64,000 bases of DNA, from assembly GCA_934047225.1 (NCBI GenBank), contig OW204005.1, forward strand, positions 16,562,396-16,626,395, read 5' to 3'. Source of the DNA: Ypsolopha sequella. Taxonomy: Eukaryota > Arthropoda > Insecta > Lepidoptera > Ypsolophidae. The notes beneath the pieces are model-generated. The model was not told the DNA's origin. It saw nothing but the letters and a program-made list of their open reading frames with translations, and made no database searches. The position numbers and the translations under genes were made by a program. This document shows positions 43,201 through 55,200 of the stretch, in pieces; the first letter of the stretch is position 1, and every line of letters starts with the position of its first letter.

Positions 43201-46200
43201 CAGCATTTTAAGTTGGTTTTGAAAAGATCATGACTAATTGTGTATACGATTTCAAACTCTTGCATTATCATCATCCATCCATCAGCCTAGTTCGTCCACT
43301 GCTGGACATAAGCCTTTCCAGGACTTTGCCACTCCCGGCGGTCATCCTGGAAGAATTGCCCATACTCACACACGCTGGGCAGGCGGGTTGGTGAGCGCGG
43401 TGCCGGAACCCTCGCACCAGTGACGCCGTTGCCCGTCACCAGTCTGTTCCATATAAGGCCCGGCTATTTGGATATACCGCCATCCATCGGTCCCAGGCTT
43501 GGTGGGCCTCCTGATTTTTTGCCTGTGAGCTGTTTCCCTACTCTCCCCCGAATTACTTCGAGGGGGTTTTACAGGTGGTAGACCTGATGCCGGGCTCGAC
43601 TGTGGAGGTACCACCATCTTACTTGGAGACCCCCTCGAAGTAATTCCTGGGCGAGCGCGCCTCATCCTAGGTCACATCGACACTTTCCCTCAGTCGTGGT
43701 AAAAGACAAGCGTAAGATCAAAGTTTTAAAAAAATCTTAGAGCGTTGTCGATGGGGAATACCAGCATGGTTGCCACAAACTACTATTTTCCTTTTTTGTC
43801 CCCAGATCGCCAAAAAAACAGAGACAAAGAACCTCCTATCATCAATGGCGAGGATCGAGCGGAAGATTCAGAACGTGAAAGACAGTCTCAATGCCATATT
43901 CAAGAGATTCCAGACCGATTTTGAAGATTGCAATAAGTATCGAGGTAAGAACAAACCATGAACAATACTATAGGCCAACCGCATAACTTAATTGTCGCCT
44001 GCGTCGTTACAGGGTCGCGGGGGATGACTACAATTAGCAAGTATGTAAATGCACCCACGCTATATGGGCTGTGAAATTATTAATGTAATGCTTTGATGAC
44101 TATAATAAAGATATCATGAAGTTGTACAACAATTTACTTTATATCAAAGAAATTGGAACCTGGCCAGGTGTCAAAAAAACTTGGCAATGGTTAGTATAGC
44201 TTTCGATTTAAAATCGCCTTACATAGCACCGGTTAATTATAGCGTTTTATTTTAATTTGCAATAAAACCACTGGTATTTTGATTAGGACAGAGATTAATT
44301 AATAAGGACATACATAAAATGACTTCAAGTCGTTACTTTAGTTAAACTATCAGCTTAAACTTTAAATGACTAGCTAGAGTTAATTTAAGTTTTTTACTAT
44401 TGTTATTAAAATAGTCGTAGTAAAATAATTAATATTATTTAAATATTATTATAAAATCCGCTATCACATCCAAGCAAGCGGGACGCTATGGCCTCTTACT
44501 CGAAAAAACATTGATATAGCGGTTCTTAGTTTTGCATCTCTTTCTCTCTTGCAAGGTGTTCATAAAGGTAGGTCATCTCTTTTACACGCTATGGACGTCT
44601 TTTAAGCGTAGCGAATTCTATGTCTATGGCTAGAATGATGTCTAATGATTAGACATCGGATTATATGCACTAACAAAGTGCCAAAATATGCACTAAAAAG
44701 GCCGAAATATGCACTAAAATCTGTTGATATGCCCAAAATATGCACAAAGCAAAATCAAAAAACAATTTTTATTTTTATATATTTTAATTAAAGACGGTAC
44801 AAAAACAGCGAAATATACTTAAAATTATGCACAGTTATTGTGACAATATACAATGAGCGTTTTTCCTTGTGTCAAATTTAGTGTTAAATAAGATTCCTAG
44901 ATGGCACTGTCGTGTACTTTAGCAACAGAATCTAAGACAAAATTTGCACAGATTCGAAACAAACCACAAACCACTTTGACATTGATTGCTACGGAACATA
45001 TTTTATCCATGATGACATGGACAGCGACATCTGGCGGAAAGTCAAGAACTAAGAAAAAAAACAACGTGAAAATCGCTCATTAAGTATTTTTCCAAATTTT
45101 CGTCACAAATTTTCGAGCGCAAATTTTTGACCTTTGTCACTCAGTATCAATTTGTACGCTGAAAACGACCTCTCTACATCAACTGACGTCATTGGACAAA
45201 ACGCACATACTGGTCAGTCAGTTTACTCAGCCCGAGATAAATAGTCGTTGCTTAGCCTGAGTCCGTACTCATGCTTCCCTAAGCATTACTTCAATCTAAC
45301 TTAGCCAAGTATCAATGTGTTTCTAAAATAGACATAACTTACACGTTTGCTTGGCTAAGCATGTTGCATAAAATCTTAGGGTGATAAGTAGTTGTTGGTC
45401 CAGTGCAATTGGCAAACCTCTTTGGTTAAATGTGTTTAACTCCACAATCTCCGGCAATATAACATTTAGTACAGTAGCTTTCGAAAACCTGTACCTCAAT
45501 TTAAATTCGTCATCAGAAAAAAAAATCGAAAGGATTAATTACATCTCTCAGGTAACATTTTGGGAAACGGGGTAAATCAACATGAGGTTCCTGAGGAAGA
45601 TCATCAACTTCTCTAAAGAATCCTAGTAATCTTTCGAAGTCATTATCCATTGTTTACAGTTATTATTATGTTTTACAAAAATTTCGTGACAACAACAGAA
45701 CACATCCACAAGAGTCAAGAACTACAACAGTTGTCACAGATTACTATTTTGTTCTAAGAACGTGCGTAAGCATCGAATATAGCGTACTCTGTCTCGGCTA
45801 AGAATTAGTCTGATTTTCGCGACTTAGCAGAGTGCCAAGCACTGTCTATGATAGACAAATCGATTCTTAAGCAAGTGCTTTCGCTAAGACTCGTTCTTAG
45901 AATCAACTATTTATCTCGGCCTTAGCCACGCTCGCTCCGTACATGTCTTCGTCACCTAGGTCCCTACACGTACCTCCCGCTTAGTAAACGAATATGCATT
46001 GAATATGCATTAACGCTGTAATTAGAGAGTTATATGCATTTGCATATGAAAAATGCAAATGCATAAAAACCGGTGTCTACTAATGATAAAATTCCCTCCA
46101 GGTATACAACTGGATCTACCTGAAGAGGAGACCGCAACGATGCGACGGTTCTATAACAACCGTCACGGGAGGAGAGCTGTGACAGAGTTGAGTCTCAATT

Positions 46201-49200
46201 TGGACACTTCCGAGACGTCCTGCAATGGCACTACAGGTGAATATAACCGTTTGCCTTCGTCCTGGTGTATAACTAGACCATAGACGAATACAGCCTACAG
46301 ACAGACCGATTTCTGTCAACACATCTGACTGAACCAGCAGATACAATTCGCCATTCCAAAATTATATGTTTCGGTAGGGCAAACCAAAATGGCTTCTATA
46401 TTCATTACGTTAGAGTCTTCGTCTCCGGGAAAGATAAGTTTGTGGCGCTATACGTTAGATTTATTTACTTATTATTTATACAGCATTACAGATAGATATC
46501 CATTGCACTGTATAATTAAATTTTTACAAATACAAATAAAAACATTCACAAACATATAGTTTACACATAACATTAAAATTCAACAGAATATGGAAGAGCC
46601 AATAGGATTGCAGTATCCCTTTTCAATTGTTGACAGAATTATTTATACGCAAGATGTTGAACAATAGACGTCTTTCTGGGCTGTATTGTCTATGAACTAG
46701 ACCTATCTGAAGTAACGATCGTGACGATGCAATAGTTCTATATGAGTCGTCACGGGAGGCGAGCTGTGACAGAGTTGAGTCTCAATTTGGACACTTCTGA
46801 GAAGTCAATTTGGAACTTGTTGATGGCTGTCATTGTTGGCACTCAGTTGGATCTTTGTTGAAATATGACACTTGTACTTGTCCACAGGATTATTACCTTT
46901 CATCTCTCTGACTAGACTGACTATGCTACTTTATTTGTATGTATGTATTTGTGTATGTATTAGTATGTAGTGTATTATATTAAAATATTAGGCTTGAAGA
47001 AGATTATTTCTCTTTTTGCACAAATATGATAACTTCACTTGTAAATTTTTTTCTTTCTCCACACCATCGGTTGACTGGAAGAAATTTCTTTAAGGAATAA
47101 GTCCGCCCTTGCCTTTTGTTATTCTGTATTCTGCGTTTTATTTAAATTTTTCTGTGCACTAAAGTGTTTATTCATTCATTCATTCATTATTTATTTATCT
47201 CGCTACACGGTTTCGCTTAAAAGCATACTCATTTTAGATTAAAAAATATTGTTTACATGTTGTTACTTACAACCCGGTCACATTATCTCGAGACCTGGCG
47301 TCGATGACGTCACGTCGCGTCGGCGCTCAGATATAAACGCGCCGCGCGCCGTGGCGAGCGCGGGGAGGTGAAAGGAGAACGGGCGGGTGGTTCGGCATTC
47401 CAGCGAGGTCTCGAGATAATGTGACCGGGTTGTACTTACTTATTCTCTATCTCCAATGGGGAGCATAAGGCCGAAATGAAGCGCCGCCATTTTTCACGAT
47501 CCTCTAACATCTCGGAGACCTCCTCCCATGTCATCCCCGCCTGGTCCAGTTCTCTCTTCACTGTGCGCTGCCAGGTCACGCGTGGTCTGTCAAGTTTTCG
47601 ATTTTAGGGTTCCGTACCCAAAGGGTAACCAACGGGACCCTATTACTAAGACTCCGCTGTCCGTCTGTCTGTCCGTTTGTCACCAGGCTGTATCTCATGG
47701 ACCGTGATAGTTAGATAGTTGAAATTTTGCCGCTATAACAACAAATACTAAGAAACAGAATAAAATAAATATTTAAGGGGGCTCCCATACAACAGAAATA
47801 GAAATAGAAATCGTTTATTACAGTAACTTAATCATATATAATATTAAAGTGGTTGGGGTCCCCTTTTAAGTAAAGGTATACCTGTGATAGGAGACCCCGC
47901 TCTTACGTATCACTTTTTATGATTATAATATGAATAAGAAATTAAATAAACAAAAAAAAATAATAAAGACACAATTTTAAAAACAATATCAGTTAAACTA
48001 AACATGAAACTAAATAAGACTAGCCTTACGTCATTTCTAGTACTTTCTAAATAATATTTTCCTAGTAAACTAAAGTAAGGCGCGCGACTGTATGTTGAGG
48101 TGAGTAAGGGTGTGTACAGATGAGTGAATGTGTGAATATTTATTTATTTTCAATGCATGTGCTCGTAAAGGCCCACTTTTTATGCATCAAAACCGTACAA
48201 AAAGTCGATTATTTTGCCCTAGGGCTTTATTATTATTATTTTTTTTTATTTGTTTACAATGGTTGGCTAACCTGCAGCCTTTCCTGTGTACCATAGACGT
48301 TATACTTTTTTTTCCACTGTTTAACGGCTCTGGATACAGTCCTTTTGAGCCAATTATAATTTAAAGTTCACAAGATTATATTTGTTTTCATTTCCTCACA
48401 CTATGCATTGAAAAATGTAGTATGATACACGGGCGTAAAAGCAATAAATTACTCGGTTACGTTTAAAACACTCGCTACGCTCGTGTTTTAAATCGTCCTC
48501 GTAATTTATTCCTTTTCGCCCTAGTAGCATAAACTACTATTATTATAATTATTACAGGTGAACCCAATTACAATAATTATTAGATTTAGTATTAAAACAT
48601 AAAATTTAAAATAACACAAAATAAACATAAAATTTAAAATAACATTAAGCCAAAAAATAACTAATTAACCTACAAATTAATTTACTTTTACTATCGAAGA
48701 ACACGTCAGCAGACGGTTCGGACTCTAAGAATTCATTGAGAGCTGTCGTCATTTTACACATTGGTGAATAAGCACAATATGTGTGTGTATATATGGTGAT
48801 GTATATAAGAGCGCGTGCATTATTTAAATGGTACTACGGTACCTTGGTTGTGATCACTTACCGAGTGTCTAGTATATTGGGTGTATCAATCGATGTTAAC
48901 GTATTTTTATTTTACAGAGAGCCCATCGGAGCCCAGCTTCGTGGATGAACTGAAGATTTACTTGAAGAAATTCAATCTCGAGAACAACCGCAAACTCGTC
49001 TTTGAAAGGTGTGTTTTTAATAGAATTTCTTATAGTGTTCATTCTAAATTTCTTTGCTTTGCAACCAGTATGATATCGATAAGATTAATGCATGACCGTT
49101 CCTTCCTCTCCACGAGCTGTATCAACATCTTCCCCCAAAATGTGGACCCAATTAAGAACCCGCTCCGTATTTTTCGTCCGTTTGATGCAAAGTATTTTTT

Positions 49201-52200
49201 TAATATTTTTCTCATGTTTACCGCGATGTTTTTGTAAAAACCAGGGACATACACCAATTTATATTGGCCGTCTAAATGAAGTCCTAAAATTTATTTGATT
49301 GAATTGTTTCTCCTTTGCGAATTATTTTGGTACTTAGACATTATGAAGAACTATTCGGAACGGGCACGTAAGTACCAAAATAATTTGCAAAAGAGAAACA
49401 ATTCAATCAAATAATTTTAGGCATTCATTTAAACGGCCAATATAAAGTGGTGTATGTCCTTGGTTTTTCGAAAAACATCGCGATAAAGGCTAGGAAAATG
49501 TTTAACAAAATGCTTTGCATCAAAACTGACATCGTCGCGGACCGGGTTCTTAAGGTTATATGCGATTTCCAGAAAAAACAACCATGACGCGCCCAACTCG
49601 TTTGTGGGCGTGGCCAAATGTCATTCTGTTTCATTTCGCTATAAGGTGCACGCTCCATGAAACTTGCGACGACAGTACAATCGTGCCGATTTCGTCGCGG
49701 GCGCGAACGGGACTGTGGACGTTTTAAAACTTTTTTTTTGTTATTATTAGTCTAGATAACATTTACGATGGTTCGCTCGTTTGATTTTTTTTTATTATCT
49801 GATACAATAAAAGCAGATTTGGCTACACTTTTGGTAAAAAACCGTTAAATTTTACGTATTTCAGGAATGAATGAATGAATGAATGAATTATTAATTTACC
49901 AGAAAAATAACAAGTTTTGTTGACACCAATTGAAGTCAAACTGCGCAGCAGTTTATCGGCTATACCAACACCTACTGTCAGTGTACATTCTGTACAGGGC
50001 TTACAACTCAAATGTGACGTCATCACTAGTGGTACAAGGAAGACATTTCTTTAGGGGAGTTTGGCAGATTTATTGATTTTTATTTTATTTGACGTTTCAG
50101 ACCGGATGAAAAATAGAAAGCAATTTCACAATTTTTTTAAAATTTAATTAATAATTATTAAAAAAACAAGTAAGAACTATAAAAATAATACATAAATAAT
50201 GTAAACAACTCAAAAGTAATAAGTTTCTTAATAATATAAATACGGTGCTTAAAAATTAAATAGGAATGAAAAATTTGTTGTTGAAAATCCTATAGTAAAA
50301 TCGCATGTACCACTAGTGAAGACGTCATCACTAAAAGCCATTTCAGTTGTAAGACCTGATATAGAGAAGGTGTTGGCTATACCCTTGGTACATATCTATA
50401 CATATATCTAGTTGACAGGTTCTAGTTGTCGTATACAGGTAACTAATAGTTGTGTCGATTCAGTGTAACACTAACCTTATTTAAAGCGTCCTTTCTTTTT
50501 CTTTCTTTATCGAAAAGACAAGGACAGAACGCTTAAATCAAGGTTAGTCCTGTCAAATAAGTTAAGTCGTGCTACACCGAATGGACACAAATGTATGTTT
50601 TTATCTTGAATACTACAGCATAGTTTTATTTTTAATGAAAAATAAAAGTAGTTTTGGAGTTGTGTGAAGCGAAGCAAGCACCTTTTTAAAATATTTTTGA
50701 ATCTACTTTTACTTATTTTACTACGATTTAGGGTTTTATCAATGTCCCCTGGAATTGAGTGAAATATTTTTGGTACTAGTAGGCATACTAATTTATATAT
50801 CTTGGTACAATATATTAGGTCTTTACATATGAAATTGCCGTTTTCTACAGAGAATTTGAAGGAATGACAAATCCAAATTATGTATTTTTTTTGTGTATGA
50901 ATGAAACAACATTAAGCTAACAGCAACATTAATTTAATTTTGAAAAGTGTCAGCTGTAAAAAATTATCACGAATCTTATCATGGATGGCATTTAGGACAA
51001 ACTGATTTTGAAATTTTAATTTTAGTGGTCAAACTGACGGTAAAAACAAAATTTAATACGTAGATGTAAAACCTTGAAATCAACTTTCAAACAAAAAACA
51101 AATAATGGAAATAGCTATTGAATTATAGGAACTATGAACTAATGAATCTGTTAGACAATTTCGGCAATTTCATAGGTAAAGACCTATTATTTCGTTTTCA
51201 GTTTACTTTTGCTCCGGATTGAGCAGCCATGGGTTTTTTTAATCTTTAAGTGAGACCTTTGGAATGTTTCTGTAGCTATCAAATATTTAACTTTAACATC
51301 TACTGGCATAATAAAGCTGATTCTGAAGGCTTTAATTTTAGTTTTAGTGCTGTCAAAACCTAAATTTTTCAAAAGGAATTTAGCTTCTGTTCCTAGCATT
51401 TAAGAACTATTTTACAATGAAGAATTGGATTGGAATTTTGGAATAGCTTACCACTCATCATTCGAGAGTCTTCATCAATAGCTGTTTTTAAAAATAGAGT
51501 CCTGCAGCACTTTTTACATATTCTAAGTAATTAATACAGTCATAGCACATTTACTTTATCAATCCTTGTATTAGTTTTGAATCTTTCTCTTAATTGCATA
51601 TTATATTTACATAATATGTATTTGTATACAAGGTGAAATTTAATCAACCGCCAGAATTCATACTGCAGACTCGGTTAGTGATCAGGAACAATGTGTACTG
51701 ACACCAAAGGCGAAATTTGAAAAAAACAAATTTTGCTCCTATACTGCCTAGACTAGAAATTGTATTTGAACTAGTCCAGTGGGTCTACCGCGTAATTCTC
51801 ATTTTCATCAACATCAACTTGAGATTGAAATTTGACATGCGTGCGACGACGCCCGCCTAACATGCCATCTCTTTTGCACGCGTTGTATTTCGCATGCATT
51901 TGCTTGAAGTTGATACAAATGAGAATTACGCGGTAGAGCCCCAGTTCACATAGGAAGAAAAATATTTTGTCATTTGATCTTGTTCCTGATTACAAACCGA
52001 GTCTCCAGTATGAATTGTGGTGGTTGATTAAATTTCACCTTATACAGTTGTGGTCATATAATTAGGAACGACTAATACTGAAGTAACTTTCAGAAATACA
52101 AGTTGCTGTAACTTTAGTTTATATTACTGTTACTACCTTCAAACGACATTATAATATAGCTATGTAAGCAGGCTTTTATACTACATATATAATATGTAAA

Positions 52201-55200
52201 ATTGTTGAACTTCAATTGATAATTTAATTAAAGTTCCATTTGAACTATTTATTTGAAACTTTCTAGCTATGGACAAATAATTAGGAACGGGTAAAATAAC
52301 TTAATTTATTGAACTGTATCAGAAACCATTTTAATGAAATAAACAATACCTATTACAAAACTTTTAACACAGCTTATAAAAAGCAGTATTAGTATTTTGT
52401 AGGGTGGCCCTTGCTTACAGTAACTGCTCTGCAGCGACGGGGCATGGAATCTACGAGTATTAAGTTTTTACAGGTTTCATCTGAAATATTGTTCCACGAT
52501 TCGACAAAGGCATCATATAAATCGTTTAAATTGCTCGTCCTTTTCGCAGCCACACTCTTCTTTACTTCTCTCCAAAGATTTTCGATCGGATTAAGATCTG
52601 GACTATTTGCAGGCCAATCTAACACAGTAAATTTTTGATCACTAAAAAACCTTTTAACTGTATGAGCAGTTTAATCGGGGTCATTATCTTGCTGAAATAT
52701 CCAGACTACAGGCAACCTCTCCTCAGCATAAGGAAGCATAGTCTCCTCAAATATTTGCTTGTATTTAAATTGGTCTAGCATACCTCCAATCTTTTTAACT
52801 GGCCCAACACCATGACCTGAGAAACATTCCCGAACTTTTATGTTTCCTCCCCCATGCTTTACCACTTTTTTCGTGAACTTAGGATTCAACGCTTGCTTAG
52901 GCGGTCTACGCACATACTGTTTACCATCAGACCCTAGTCTATTTATTTTCGTGTCATCAGACAATAACACGTTTTTCCATTAACTTGCTGTCCAGTTGCC
53001 ATATTTTTTCGCGAACTCTAACCTAGCTTTTCGGTGCACCTTCGTGAGAAGCGGTACACTCCGGACGATTCTTCCAAATAACTTTGCATCAGTTAAGCGT
53101 CTTCGTACTGTACGTGTAGATACTCCTCCGTCGCCAAAAACTTCCCTCTTTATATTTTTATAACTCTTGAAAGGATCAGCCTTTGCTGCACGAACAATCA
53201 AAGCATCTTCACGTGATGTTGTTTTTCTAGATTTAGGCTTTCGAGGTACATTATTCGTAGTATTAAACTTTTTGACGTGATTTACAGCATTAAACACCTC
53301 AGTTTTAGAGCACTTCAAATGATCAGCAATCTTTTTATATTTTTTATACGTTCATATAGAGCCATAATTATTTTCCGGGTCGATGGATCACAACTCTTCT
53401 TTTTTCCCATGATTTCGGAATAATTATGCACTTTCAACTTAGTCAATATAAAGCGATGTAACCATAGAACACGCGGGAAACAAAAAAATGCGATATTCGT
53501 TTTCGAAATCCAAAATTAAGAATTATTTTTTTCCGTTCCTAATTGTTTGTCAAGCGGTCAGTACATTTAAAATACAATAGCAATTGAAGATGATATGAAC
53601 TTTTGATAGCAGTGCAATTGTTTTGCATATTGGGTATAAATTATTAAAGCCTACTAATATACAGTAGAGTCACTGAGTGATGGCGCCTATGACGTTTAAA
53701 TGCCTACAAAGTATCGTAATTATTTATAAGCAAGTGTGAATTTAAAAATGTAATACTTCATTGTTGATAGTGATGTACTACTTGTTTCGGTTATTATTTT
53801 TCGATTTGAATGTTGCTCTATTGTGCAATAGAATTCGTATAGAAACAGAGTTTTTTTTTTAAAGTTTCTCATTTTTATAGGTCGTGTTTGAGGTCGCCAA
53901 GTTACGCAATAATATTTAATTAAAAACAAAACAATGACGAAGTTAAACTAAACGGAAATAAATGATAGTAAAATACTTTTTACGATTTAGATATTTAAAA
54001 ATCTCTAAGGGGCCTCGGGGCACTACACCGCATAGCCCTCCGATAGCTAAGCCACTGGTTTTGGCACATTTTCCTTTTGTATCATTATGTTGAATGTTGA
54101 ATGACGTGTCTAATGTTGAGTAAACTCACAATTGATTTTAATTTTTAACCGAAATTTGAAACATACCTCATCACTAAATGCAGCTGTCATAAGTGCCATC
54201 ACTCAGTGGCTCTACTTTAGCTGTTATTTTGTGTGGTTTAAATTTGTTATCAGTAAGTTAATACAAAAGTAACAGCTACTTGTTTGTCTAAAATCGATGT
54301 TCTTACCAGTCGTTCCTAATTATATGACCACAACTGTATATGTATGTATGTATTATTTTTATTATTTTTATTTTATAGTAAGTATATTTGTTTATTATTT
54401 ATTATGTAGATTATGTAGATATTATGCTCCGTTTGTTTATATGAATATTTTAATGCCTCTGTCATTAAGGCATTTAGTATTGTTTCTACGATACCTTTCC
54501 CGGCACTACCCAATAATGATCCACAGCACCAAAGGTTAACTGGAAGATAATGCTAGATAGCATTAAGTTCGCCTTCTGTACAATTTTTTTTTTTTAGTGC
54601 AGTAAAGAATTTTATTATTATTATTATCACAAATTTTTAATAATTTTTCGTAAACTGTATTACAACTTAACTTTCCTTTTTTACTGACAAGGCAATTCAA
54701 AAATCTCACTTGTAGATTTTTTATTTCATTTAAGTATGGGGTCGTCCATTAATCACGTGAGGCTCAAAAGGGGGGAGGGGGTTCGGAAAAAATCACCAAA
54801 TATCACTAGGGGGAGGGGGGGGGGGTTTAGTGAGATATCACGTGTATTTACTTTTTCTTTTAAGGCGCAATTTTTAAACCGAAAAACGGTGCAGAGATTC
54901 TCTGCGTAGTGCGCGAAAATTATGACGCCGAGTTACCGGATGAGACCGAAGTTGATCTTCAACTAGTCCGGCTTCTTCGTGCGCGACCTTCCTGCGGGGT
55001 ACAGACGTTGGCGGAGACGAGGTACGAGGATGTAAGCGGGGGCGGGTGGTGTAGCGGGGAAGGGAAGCGCGTGCTGCTGCGCTTCACTCACCGACAGTCG
55101 CAGTCGCGCAGTCGAAGCTACCTCGCCCCCGCCAACGTCTGTACCCCGCAGGAAGGTCGCGCACGAAGAAGCCGGACTATAAGCACAGTGCCAACAGCTG

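Larger units (their letters stand above)
52045..54336 (-). mobile_element. Tc1-like transposon with IR/DR ends and a nested MITE
   Basis: The outer inverted ends share CAGTTGTGGTCATATAATTA and the following GGAACGACT, flanked by TA. A second pair of related sites lies inside (ACAAATAATTAGGAACGGG near 52268, mirrored by CCGTTCCTAATTGTTTGTC near 53534), giving the four-site IR/DR structure known in some Tc1 elements. The right arm is lengthened by the MITE at 53662-54217. Confidence 0.88.

Noticed and set aside
48128..48364. 78-codon frame with a hydrophobic middle (LLLFFFICL)
   Set aside because: It lies in the family H repeat, which is present three times with different frames.
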